From assembly GCA_029891345.1 (NCBI GenBank), contig CM057002.1, forward strand, positions 61,804,777 through 61,868,776: 64,000 bases of DNA, in the 5' to 3' direction. Made by a program: the position numbers and the translations under genes. Positions 12,654 through 23,230 of the stretch are shown one piece after another. Origin of the DNA: Dryococelus australis. Taxonomy: Eukaryota > Arthropoda > Insecta > Phasmatodea > Phasmatidae. Every line of letters starts with the position of its first letter. The stretch's first letter is position 1. Under the pieces are notes generated by a model that ran no database searches, was not told the DNA's origin, and worked only from the letters and a program-made list of their open reading frames with translations.

Positions 12654-12860
12654 TCATCGCCCCGGCGCCGGGACCGCCGCCGCGGGCAGCGTCTTGTTGT
12701 AAAGTCTCCCGGCGTCCAGCGCGCTGGCGTGCCGCCTCAGGAGCTCCGTGATGAGACGCAGCAGGAACTCCAAGCCGTCGCCGTCGCCTGCTGTTGTTGT
12801 GAGGTTGGCGTCGTTCTGCGGGATAATGGAAGCACATCGGGCCACCGCCAGCACAAGACC
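12654..12860 (-). CDS. Candidate terminal coding exon of an unidentified host gene
   Basis: I do not recognise the product. On the minus strand a pyrimidine-rich run (T11 then C6) ends in gcag directly before base 12,860, a strong splice-acceptor shape. The following frame stays open for 68 codons to a TGA at 12,656-12,654. Translation starts GLVLAVARCASIIPQND, continues with LEFLLRLITELLRRH, likely amphipathic helix, and ends LPAAAVPAPGR. GC content is far above its surroundings, as expected of coding sequence, but overlapping frames are also open because stops are rare in GC-rich DNA. No upstream exon was found. A spurious frame in a GC-rich repeat is the main alternative. Confidence 0.3.
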   Translation of the reverse strand, partial: GLVLAVARCASIIPQNDANLTTTAGDGDGLEFLLRLITELLRRHASALDAGRLYNKTLPAAAVPAPGR

Positions 12861-14177
12861 CTGCGGGGGGAAAAAAAAAAACACACGTGCATCACAACTT
12901 CCTTACCACAGTGGGCAGCATTTAAGGTTACTAATCAAAAGAAAACCATTACGAGTGGGAGGGACCCTCGTAGGAACACCACGTCCAAGGTCAAGAAGCG
13001 AGGGAGCGATACGGGCGACACTAACACGCACGTCTAGTGTCTCATCGCTCCTACGCGCAAGGCGTGCAGTCTTTCCGTTGTAACGCTGTTCTGTGCAAAT
13101 TATATATGTAACAGTGGGGTTTTATTACACGCGATGAAAGACCACAGATTAAACTACGCCCGTATCTTTGTAATTTTCTCTTGCCGCTTAAGGAAACTGC
13201 ATAGGCAAGCTTTAAAAATACGATATTTGACCATTTTCAAGAATTGTTTTCTCCAAGTATACAATTTAATATGGCAAAAGTAAAAGAAAATAGGGGCATA
13301 GATAAATGTTTTTAATATTTCCTGACAAAAAGTCGTATTTGCAGAACATTTATTTTCCAACATGAGCGTATTCGCGCTAACAACTATTTCACAAAAAATG
13401 CGAGGGTCCATCTCACTCTTAAAGAACGCCAACAGTCGATCAATGGTCTCATAGTGAAATATTCGTCAGCAAGTGCCAGCAGTAGAATTAATAGTGTCCG
13501 CTATACGCGGCGAGTTTGTTGCCATGTCACTGGCGGCGGGTGAATTTTTTGATCTCAGTAATTCAGATGGTTTCAGCAGGAAGTGTAGCCTCCAACCCAG
13601 ACGCCAAAACACCTCTCGTCTGTGATTCATCAGCAAAGTCAGTTAACTCAGCCCATAGTACAACTTGCATTTTTTTGTTAACAAAATGGTCATGTGTCTA
13701 TAATGTATTTTTGTAATTTTCGTTTTGAGTTTTGCCAACTTCGAAGCTGACAAATTACTAAATACAAATGACCAAATCGTCGCCATATTTGTTTATCCTG
13801 TTTGAAATGTTTAAGGGTGTCGGACTCCAAAAAAATTAATTATTTTATAAGTGTGCCAAACATGGTTCAACTCGTGCGCATTGTATGCAATGACATTTTC
13901 ACCGAATTAAAAAATTACACTTTATATTTTTTGAATGATTTGATTTAAAGTACAAAATACTTCTGTTTTGTTGCAGCCATGATAAATACTAATTAAGTTG
14001 TACAGTTGAAAAATTTTCAACAAAACTAATGCAGTGAGCTACTGCTTGACACATATGTAATCACCAAACAACAAGCCCTGTATATGGAAAAAAAAATTAA
14101 AATATGCAAATATTTTTCTATATTTACACCCCCCCCCCCCCATGTACGTGGCTTATTTTTTGACGAGTACATAGGTA
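12861..14177. other. Noncoding stretch with dispersed repeat
   Basis: No gene is supported. The segment near 13,850-14,000 is related to 7534-7680. A C13 run lies at 14,129-14,141. Confidence 0.4.
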
Positions 14178-14417
14178 TAGGCTATTCACGGTAAAGCGAG
14201 CACTTTTTAAAACCTTACAAAAAATTTTCTTTCTGTCAATTTCTATCTTTCTACCATTTTTTAAAGATATAAACACTAAGATGTGACTAATAATCACAGT
14301 GTTTACAGTTCACGCTTCTCAAAATTTAATGTCTGAGGCTGCAATAAAATACATTGATTAAGGGTTAAAGCCTATTGGGAGAGCCTTAAAAGTGCTCACT
14401 TTACCGTGAACAGCCTA
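14178..14417 (+). mobile_element. MITE, 240 bp class, TA target duplication
   Basis: It starts taggctattcacggtaaagc and ends gctcactttaccgtgaac followed by agccta, with TA on each side (14,176-14,177 and 14,418-14,419). It shares termini with the 415-421 bp class but has a different, shorter interior. The closest sibling in this window is 31,216-31,454. Confidence 0.85.
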
Positions 14418-15294
14418 TATGTGCCACGTGGTAGCCTATGGGATTAGTTTAATTTTGTAAATTTTTTTCATATGTACGGCAAGTGCGGCAGAAAAGAATT
14501 TTTAAGTCCGTGACCTTGAAACATAATATGAGAATTACTAAACTAATTTCGGTCAAACCAACTTTATTGACATTTATGCATTATGCAAAAGCTCTACGCG
14601 ACCAAGAACTTGTAAATTGTTAGTAGTACCAATTATTATTCTATAAATTCATAAATTCTTGGAGTTAGTTTATTTCGTAACCTTCATTATTCTGGAAACC
14701 CTACGTTTACCAGTTTAGCTAGATGGGGTCCCCAAGACATTACTTGCTGGAAGACAGAGCCAGTACATGAAGGTGATGATATTCAGACTTCTGTAATTAG
14801 TATTTATTCGTCGCTTGCATTGTTCTCTCGTAATTGAATGAAATTTCAGCTTGGTGGCGAAATATGGACTACTCGCATAATTATTTAATTACAAAAATAA
14901 AAAAATACATAATTAAAAAATATAATATAGAATCGCTCTCATCAAATAATGGAATCTAACTTTTTGTTAGCACTTGTAGATCAGAATAATTTACCATATA
15001 ACTATTCCCATTGATGCGTCACACAACAGGCGTTTGTTATTCGTATTATTCACGATGTGTATAGACGGGCACATGTCAGAAAGTAGCTTCGATCTATCAT
15101 TATAACATAACTACTTAAACTGTGGAGTTTCTATTACACAAACATCAAATTGTTATACAGTTACTGCCGATTTTTCTCACTTCGTGATTTGGAAATAGCC
15201 TGCGTTGTACTGCTTCTGTAACACTATGATTTACGATATGATTTGTGGCCATCGTGAACTTGTCGTGTAGGAAGAATCGAAGTCTTCGATGGTA
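14418..15294. other. Noncoding stretch, nothing recognised
   Basis: AT-rich sequence between two MITEs; no feature can be supported. Confidence 0.45.
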
Positions 15295-15715
15295 TAGGCT
15301 GTTCACGGTGAAATGAGCACTTTTAAAAGCCCTGATTGATTTCTACTTGTACGCACGTCATGTATTCTTCCGCCTTATGTAAAATTAACATTGCCATGGG
15401 CCTCATCACTTTATTCTTGCGTCTGTCAAGTGAAACTGTGGAATTATTAGAAAAATAAATATTCCACAAATCTGCTCATTTTTACACTTCGATGCCTTTA
15501 AAAAAATAGAAAGTGAAATAAATAGTTTAAGTTATTACAAATGGTTGATTAACACTTTTTATTAGACGTTCAGATGTGGAACTTCTTTCCCTCCAACGTT
15601 ACCAACTTTACTGGGTACATGTCACTCAGTGTGGCCATTAAAATATATGCAGGTGGGAGCAGTGACTTTTTCTAAGGTTGATTTCAAAAGTGCTCAGTTT
15701 ATCGTGAACAGCCTT
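15295..15715 (+). mobile_element. MITE, 421 bp class, TA target duplication
   Basis: It starts taggctgttcacggtgaaat, ends tttatcgtgaacagcctt and is flanked by TA (15,293-15,294 and 15,716-15,717). The interior matches 8392-8806 along its length, for example tactgggtacatgtcactcag against tactgggagcttgtcactaag. It has no coding capacity. Confidence 0.85.
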
Positions 15716-15869
15716 TAACATACCAGGCTTGTTATCCAGTATTAGTTACATCTTGGTCAACCTGGATGACGTGCGTTCAAGTTGTATAGTGGATATGTAC
15801 AGTATGTGCGAATCTAACGTTCTTAGTTCCAATAACAAATAAATACGTCAACGCAATAACAAATAAGTT

Positions 15870-15930
15870 CTCTAGATGGACTCTCAAGTCCTCGCGGTTA
15901 GGAGCCACCCAAATCTCTTCACTCGTGTAC
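15870..15930 (+). repeat. 3' fragment of the 6325-type SINE
   Basis: The sequence ctctcaagtcctcgcggtta followed by gagccacccaaatctcttcactc matches the 3' domain of the SINE at 6325-6592. No tRNA head is present upstream, so this is a 5'-truncated copy. Confidence 0.6.
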
Positions 15931-17069
15931 TAAGCCACATGACTCTTTCGTGAGCAGAAAGGTCTACACCTCTTTGTTAAGCTTGACTTTTAGCGAACTA
16001 GTGTAGAGTGAACAGCCATTTAGTATGCTAGTGGCTAGTATACAATGACTTGTAGGGACGCTACTATCCTATGCTATCTTTCTTGTACAAATTTAGCGTA
16101 AACAAATAATTTTGTGCGCGCGCGAATGTGTATTAGACCAAAATTAGACTAATTTGAAGTCTAAAATGTCTTGGAGTGGATGAAAGGAACAGTTGAAGTA
16201 TTTTTAATCATTAATATAAATTATGACATTTATACAACAGGAATCCATCCTGCCATTAACAACTGTTCCAACTACTATTTATTTTTATAGCTAACATGAT
16301 CAATTCTGCTCGAACTGCACCCACCACACCAAATACAGCATCTAAATCTGCATCTGACATTCTAAATCTGCATCTGACATTCTAAAGGCGTGCACCGTCT
16401 TGTTCACCAACTTGTTCCGTGTGTATGAGTCTCTCACTTTCTTGTTTACTTGATAGTAATCACGTGAGTGGTCGCATTCATGTTCACCTACGTGTTCAAG
16501 AAAGATGGAAGTTCTGCATCTCTGTTTAGATTTCGTTTTAACAATTGCAGCAAGAAAAACAATATTACGTGAAATACCTGTCATCGAAAGGAAATTTGAA
16601 TTGATTCTGAAACAAGAATATATATTTCAGGCTTCTAAGAACTTTAATATGCAAAATATTAAATTAATAGTAAATATCTATTTACAATGGGCCTAAGTGA
16701 GGACATCGTTATCGACAAAACACGCCAAGGTAATTTTGTTGCGCCGTAATTAGTCATTCAGGACACTAGAAGATTTTCATTTACAATGGACTGTAAATCT
16801 ATTAAAGAAAATACTTCGCTTATGTTAAAGTAAAAGCCACACGAGAATGATGATTGAAAAATACACGATTGTACTTTATTTATGGAAATTTAAGTAAGTC
16901 CCTGAGAAATGTAGAATTTAAGTAGTTAGATGTTATTTCAATTTATCGAATTTCTCATTTGTTGGTGGACGGGGTGTAAAATAAGGAAGATATATCTATA
17001 CGTGCTGTAAGCGGTGTGTGAAGAACTCAAATCGTGTTTATTTTTGACAAAATATCTGTTGACGTGTGA
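15931..17069. other. Noncoding stretch with a small direct repeat
   Basis: No gene is seen. At 16,341-16,386 the 20-bp unit tctaaatctgcatctgacat occurs 2.3 times in perfect tandem, probably replication slippage. Confidence 0.5.
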
Positions 17070-17260
17070 TTATCGTGCCGGCTGGCCTTCGATCGCAGCG
17101 ATCTGGGTTAGATCTCCGGCAGGCATGTGTCAGGATTTTTGCGTACAATAAAGGCGAAGGACATTGCCGATGGCAGGAGGTTTTCTTCAGAATACTTCCA
17201 GTTTCCCCAACACTTATTTTCGTCATTTCTTCGTCATAGTCTTATTTCTCGTCGTGTATT
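17070..17260 (+). repeat. Diverged tRNA-derived SINE-like sequence
   Basis: The head has cgatctgggttagatctccg, a B-box-like motif, preceded by a weak A box. The body has ggaggttttcttcagaatac followed by ttccagtttcccc, which matches the ttttctcggggtactcccgtttcccc-type segment shared by the SINEs here. Short frames over it are by-products. Confidence 0.45.
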
Positions 17261-17720
17261 ATGGGCGAAGGTCGCCTACGAACTTCAAGAGCCGTCGCAT
17301 AATTTTGGCACTATCTCCGCCCAGGGGCGTGTGTGTGTTCGCACCATATGCAGTTCATTTTTTTTTTCCTTGTACGGTAGACCAACGTCATGGCCCGAAA
17401 TGAACGTCTAGCACCGAGTAATAATGACTCTACCCACACAGCTTACAGTAGGTGCGGACGTTGATTTTCTACGAGAATTCTGGAGATCTGCAAATGGATG
17501 TTGCAGTAGTGTGCTGAAGGTAAATTCCTAGCACGGGTCTCCTTTGCAGACAAAGCCACCTTCACAAGAAACGAGCTCGTTTAAAAGCCATATTCTGGAA
17601 GCCATCAAGTAGTACTCCATGTGAATGTCTGCGCTGGTGTTGTCAGCGAACACATATTTGGTCCATATTTCTTACTTTCTGCAGAATCACACATCACTTA
17701 GCCACTGCGGTTCGAATGTA

Positions 17721-19351
17721 CAGTGATTGGCAAAAGTAATCGTCCAGAGCGAATTCTAAGCGAAATATCAATATTCTTTCTAAAAACGAAATATTTAACA
17801 AGTGATTTTCAGCATAGGTGGCAGGAATAGATAAATGGAACCTTCTGAGTGTACAAAAGGAACGAATTTTACATAGAAAGGGTAAATAATACATAAAGTC
17901 TCCTTGAGGGGCATTTCTTGCGTGGACGTAAATATTCGTCCATTGCCTGTCACTTAGAAAACAAAACCATTAATATTGATCTCAATACTTAGTTCGCATG
18001 ATTTTCTTGTTTGTTATTGCTGCAGGCCTTTTTGACATGGAATGCACAATGTTCCGTGTAATATTCGAGCCATTATTTTACCATTCTTTCTGAAGGAACT
18101 CTTTCAGTTGTGGTTTGCTGTAGATGTGGCGTTTTCTCAGCCTTGTCTCCAACTCACTCCACAGATGTATCGAATCCACTTCTGGTGACTGAGGAGGTGT
18201 TTTCAAAGTACATATATGGAGTGTAGCAAAGCAGCCACAGGCGTACAATTTCCGCCGTATGCTTGGGGTCATTGTCGTGTTGAAAGTGATAATTATTTGC
18301 AATGCCTAGTTTTTCTGCACTCTTCTTTAGATTGTCTTTGTATATTTAAAGATAAACGAATATTTCCATATTACCTTCGATGAAAACTGGTTCCCCCACT
18401 CCTGAGGCTGACATGGACCCCCAAATCATGACCCCACAACTTCCATGTTTAACTGTGGTCTGCAAATTATTTTGTTCAAACTCAGTGTTTAGCTTGCGCC
18501 ACACCAATAATCTACCATCACTGCTATAAATATTGAATTCACTTTCATATGAAAGTAACACGTTCTCTCAGAATTCAGTATCTATCTGCACGAATTCTTT
18601 CACAAACTGCAGCCGTCTAGCCCTGTTCTTCTTACTATTGTAGGGCTTATTTCGTGGGATCCTAGCGCGGTACCCAGCACGACTGAGAATCCATCGTACA
18701 GTCCGTGAAGAAACCTGTTCATGAAAATATCTGTTAACTTGAGCTGTTATGTCGGACGAACTCGTTTTTGGATTCTTTTTAATAGAATTCACCACATACC
18801 TCTGATCCCTGTGTGGCAGCTTCTGCTAACGGCTGCTTCTTTCCTTGCTGGTGGGCAATGTTTGATCTTGAAACCTTTGTACAATACTTCTAACGGTCGA
18901 ACGATTTCTTCGTACAATTTTTGCGATATCGGAAAATGTCTTTCCTTCTGATCTAAGTCTTCTTATAGTTTACTTTTCTTCAATGGAAGTTTCCTTCATC
19001 TTTCGCCCCATCTCACGACACTGTTCCACTACAGCAGGTCGAACCTTCACTATCTGACCACGGAACTCAACTGAAGCCACAGAACTGATACGTGTTAGCG
19101 AAAATAACCCATGAACACTTGTAAACGTCAGGCAGATGAATAATTTTATCCAGGCATCCCCAGCGACACAACATAATTTGAGAATTTAGCGTGCTTGCTC
19201 ATTGATTATGGAACTGTTAGGCGCAGACATATAGGATAACGTTCATTATTTCATGTGTTGTAATATAAATGTGTATCTATGAGCGAAGCATGGGATATTA
19301 TACACTTTATTATTGTAAATGCATGAGGGCGGATACTTTTCTCCTTCACTG
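17721..19351 (-). mobile_element. Tc1 transposon, complete outline, inactive
   Basis: The ends are cagtgattggcaaaagta (17,721) and, reverse complemented, cagtgaaggagaaaagta (to 19,351), each followed by tccgcc-like bases. TA lies immediately outside both (17,719-17,720 and 19,352-19,353). The length of 1631 bp is usual for Tc1 elements. The transposase relic inside runs on the minus strand. Only short terminal repeats are conserved. Confidence 0.85.
18078..19011 (-). pseudogene. Tc1-type DDE transposase relic
   Basis: The family cuts and pastes the element at TA sites. From the start at 19,011 (MGRKMKETSIEEK) an N-terminal helix-turn-helix block (FSDIAKIVRRNRSTVRSIVQ) follows an in-frame stop after about 13 codons. 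A second helix-turn-helix block (SSRTVRWILSRAGYRARIP) lies near 18,700. The catalytic domain includes LLSYESEFNIYSSDGR, where the family has D at the first catalytic site and Y is seen here. GSCGVMIWGSMSASGVGE follows. A DNDPKHTA segment with the second aspartate is readable, but in another frame from the final TPPQSPEVDSIHLWSELE block. Stops, frameshifts and the lost aspartate make it dead. About 311 codons are spanned against about 340 in the family. Confidence 0.85.
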
Positions 19352-20037
19352 TACCTGGTATAGTATGTCTAACGAACGAGTGCACCTTTTTGACATTTCT
19401 GGAGGCAGCCCTGTTTAAAGCTATTTCTATGATTACAGCAATGTTCTCCACTCCGCCACGGATGTTGTTCACATACAGTAGAAACACTCAGCTGGGTATC
19501 ATCCTGCCGAGTGTGTCGACAGAAAATATTTAGCCGTGAATAAAACTGTACACAAAACTACGTTCAGAAAAAAAATAAAAATGCACCTGTTCATGGACGT
19601 CGGCACAAAGGAGTGAATTGGGAGGGGTTACTTTTCCTCCCCTAAAAACTGGATATTTTGTACGAAATGTGAGAGATATATTACTACAATCGTTTATAAG
19701 TGATGAAGGCTCGTAAACATTTTCGTAATTAAAATAATTGCTTATTAGTGACGTAACTCAAGCACGAGTCCCTGCTGGGAGGAGAAAATGAGTTATTCGG
19801 GTTTTTCTATCATTTTAGTTTGTTAGTTGTTTGTTCTTTTGTATTTATTATTGTACTGTAATATTTAATTGTACATAGTTAAAGATAAATTAATTTATTC
19901 TTATGACACGTCACGGATGTTTGTAGTCTGTAGTTTGTGTGAACCCATTTTTAAATCTCACTATCCTCCGAAGGAAGCTTATTCCAATTCCTATTCCCTG
20001 CCTTGGGGAAAAATTCTCGTGACGCCCATACATAGCG
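19352..20037. other. Noncoding stretch, nothing recognised
   Basis: No feature can be supported between the Tc1 element and the next transposase fragment. Confidence 0.45.
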
Positions 20038-20321
20038 CCCGAACCAGTGGAGTAGATGTGGAAGGCTCATTGCGTGGTCACCACGATCACCTGCTGATCT
20101 CGCCCCACATGGCTTCTACTTTCCGACCCACATACAGTCGCTTGTGTATACCACACCTGTTGCAACAGGTTGGGACCGATTAGTCAAATATGGAGCGCAT
20201 GATGTGCACTTTACCTCGTCGGCTCTTCGAATGTGTGCCTCGCAGAATGCAAAGGCGATACACAGCCGCTGCGGTTAATGGCGGGCGACATATTGAACAC
20301 CGTGAGAACGCTGCCTTCTGA
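20038..20321 (+). pseudogene. C-terminal fragment of a mariner-type DDE transposase
   Basis: One frame reads NQWSRCGRLIAW, then SPADLAPHGFYF and HIQSLVYTTPV, the block around the last catalytic residue of DUF4817-associated transposases (usual form PPRSPDLAPLDFFLWGHIKS). After a +1 shift near 20,215 the frame reads RLFECVPRRMQRRYTAAAVN, then GGRHIEH, the usual C-terminal end, closing with TGA at 20,321. The N-terminal domain and most of the catalytic core are missing. It is related in type, but not closely in sequence, to the frame at 10,858-11,151. No terminal repeats were identified. Confidence 0.65.
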
Positions 20322-21690
20322 AATCTGTGTACGATGGTAGCAGTAGGTTTGCATTTTTGTCCGCATAGACATCATAAATAAAGCCTGGACGAAATTTCGT
20401 TAAACCATTTAGTTTTCATCGCAAAATGCTCTATTGGATCCGCTATATCCTACCCTGCTGTTTAATGTAATTTGTTAGCATACATTCGTTCTTATATTGT
20501 GGTACTGAAATAGTTGGTAACCATGGTAAATCATAATTAGTTATTAAAATAACTGAAATTGCTGGTCAGATGAAACTTTGACCCTCTAAACGTAAATTAC
20601 AAAAATTTGTTAAAATTCAACAACCAGGAAAAATGAGTTATTGGTTAACAAATTCGAGTTATTTAAGTAACTGTACGAAGTAGACTATTTCGGGAGATTT
20701 TATTTCTGCACAATTTATCACTGATTTCGCATGTGTTCTGTTTATGAAAGCTAACGTTGACATATAAAAATTAATTTTTGTCTGTTTTTTGTAACTCGAT
20801 ATTTTTACGAGTGACATTTAAACGGGAAATAAATTACAAATAAATTACCAAAGAATTTACAAGGTCTCAGAATTTTGCAGCGCGATATATTCAATATTTA
20901 AATTTGTTAAGAATATCGAAATATAGACTCACCCATTATTAATCTATGACTTGCGTAAATAATTTCTCATAATTTTCATCAATAGCGCGTAGGATTTGTT
21001 GGAGCAATACCAATTTTAGCTAACTCCTCAACACTTGTTGCTTATTTTCGCTTCATCAGAAAGTTGGCAAGGGGAAAGAGTACGAATTAAACCATACCTA
21101 TTCTTACTCATAAAAACTGCACATTTATCACAGCACAGCCTTATCCGGGATTACAACCCAGAAAAATACATAAATCAGGCAACTACGCCAATGCCTAAGT
21201 AAATTTGCTTTCGAAATATTTGTCAGCACTGTTGAGACCTTCCAGATTACGTCACTTTCGATGCCGGATCACTTTATATCATAAATGAGGCGGACGGGCT
21301 GTAAATCTTTAAGGGCACGTTCCAAATACAAAACCAATCATCATGTGTCAGTAAGTAGCAAGGACATCGTGTTTCTGCACACATTCAGCAACCTTGAGTG
21401 CGAGCAGCCACATGATCTTCAAAACATCCAGTAGCTTGTGTGATATTTGCGTGCATTCGATACTAGAATACGCTGGTTTGACGCAAACCATTTCTCCCGG
21501 CTTCGGTTATTCGGCTGTAGCCCGCGGCGTACCCCCCCCCCCACAGCTCTCTTTTTCCAAACTCGTTTTAGCATACTTTACCAAGGAAAGAAAGGCTTAC
21601 GAGGTAATTTTCCTGTTTCTTTGTGTGTTTGTGCGTGCGTGTGCGTGTGTGTGTGGCTGTGCGTGTATGAACCCCCTCCCTTTTTGTAAA
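20322..21690. other. Noncoding stretch with simple repeats
   Basis: No gene is seen. A C11 run lies at 21,532-21,542 and an imperfect (TG)n run at about 21,620-21,665. Confidence 0.45.
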
Positions 21691-21699
21691 TCAATTTAT

Positions 21700-23230
21700 G
21701 AACGCGTGAACCTAATTTCACCAAATTCGGTACACATATATTAGTAAGTAAGGACTCCTTACTTTTATAGTTTTCACCCACACCGGGCCCTTACTTTCAA
21801 AGTGGGGCCCATTTTAAAGTTTAGGGCGATATGTCATATCTCGGAAACCATTCGACCGATTTGAACCAACTTCGGTATGCTGACAGCACAAGTTGTAAGC
21901 ATTAAATTCAGAGGGGAGTATTATTTTGGCCCGCCATTTTGAAAGATAGTGCCACATGAGAAAATGGAGATTTTATGTTATATCTCGAAAACTACTAAAC
22001 CAATTTTCGCCAAATTTGGCACGTAATAAATACTATCGTAGGCCAGGTAAAAATTAGTAATTAAACTTTATTAGACTTTTATTTTAAAAATTGTGGTCAT
22101 ATGAATATTGTAAGTTTATTTGGTAAAACTACCATACCATGTAACCAATCTCAACCAAATTTTGTACGTTAACAGTACCTATTACAAGCATCAAATATGA
22201 AAAAAAAAAAAAAACCATACCCTTTTGGAAGCCATTTTGTACGATAGCTCTACATGGATTAATCAAGCTATTGTGTAATTTCTCGGGAAACAATTGACAG
22301 ATTCCTATCAAATTTGGCAATCAAGTAGTACTGCCGCAGCTGATATGTACAAATAGGTTTCAAGTATGTCAGACACCCATTTTCAAAATGGCGGCCATTT
22401 AGCTTATTTAGCATAGTATGCTATAGCTACAGAAACATTTAATCAATTCAAACTTAACTTTGTATGCTGGGAGTAAATAAAATAAACATAAAATGTTTCT
22501 ACACGGAGCATCTTTTGTACTTTATTTTGTAAGATTGTGCCACACGAATAAATAAAATTATGTCCTATCTCTGGAAACAGTTAACCGATTCCAACCAAAT
22601 ATGGCAAATAAGTAGTACTGTGGTAGGTAGTGGTAACTGATATGTCTTAGATATGTCAGACACATTTTTCAAAATGGTGGCCATATAACTGTTATAGTTT
22701 TGTATGTTATTTCGTCGAAGCCATGCAATTAATTCCAATGAAACTTTGTATGATGGCTGTCTACATAACAGCAAGCAAAAGTGTACACAAAATCTCTTTT
22801 GTTCTCCATTTTGTAAAATTGTTTCACTTGACAAAATAAAATGATGCGATCTCCGAAAAAACAACCTGTTTCTACCAAATTTGGCTAACAATTATCACTA
22901 TGGCAGGCTATGTAAACTGATAGAGTCTGAGAGGGTCAGACACACGTTTCCAAAATGGCGGCCATATAAACATTTTAGGTTCAAATTTTTTATCTACAAA
23001 ACTGAAAAATAAATTTTAAATTAACTTTATATGCTGACAGTAGAATAAGTTATATCCATCAAAATGGTAAATGCAAAGCCTCATTTTTCCGCCATTTTGT
23101 GGGACAGTCCCACATTAAATAATACAGTTCTTATGCCATATATCGGGGGAAAAATCAGTCGATTTCTTTCAAATTTGGCGAAGAAGTTGTACTGTGGTAG
23201 GCTGTGTTAATTTATATGTTTTAAGTCTCT
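21700..23230. repeat. Decayed tandem array, about five units of 280-290 bp
   Basis: Each unit has two landmarks. One resembles atatctcggaaaccatt...ccaaatttggta. The other resembles ccattttgtaagatagtgccacatgaa. The second recurs near 21,945, 22,235, 22,516, 22,804 and 23,089, spacing 281-290. A third landmark, tttcaaaatggcggccata, recurs near 22,383, 22,664 and 22,948, with a weaker one near 22,080. Units are strongly diverged, so the array is old. No open frame runs through it. Similar phrases are common in dispersed arthropod repeats, but I cannot assign a family. Confidence 0.75.

Noticed and set aside
12618..13083. Long plus-strand frames of 111 and 139 codons in GC-rich DNA
   Set aside because: They overlap the minus-strand exon candidate, include a homopolymer and have no domain or splice context. 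Stops are simply rare in this composition.
21700..23230. CRISPR-like array
   Set aside because: Units are long, diverged and eukaryotic in context, without short identical repeats and unique spacers.
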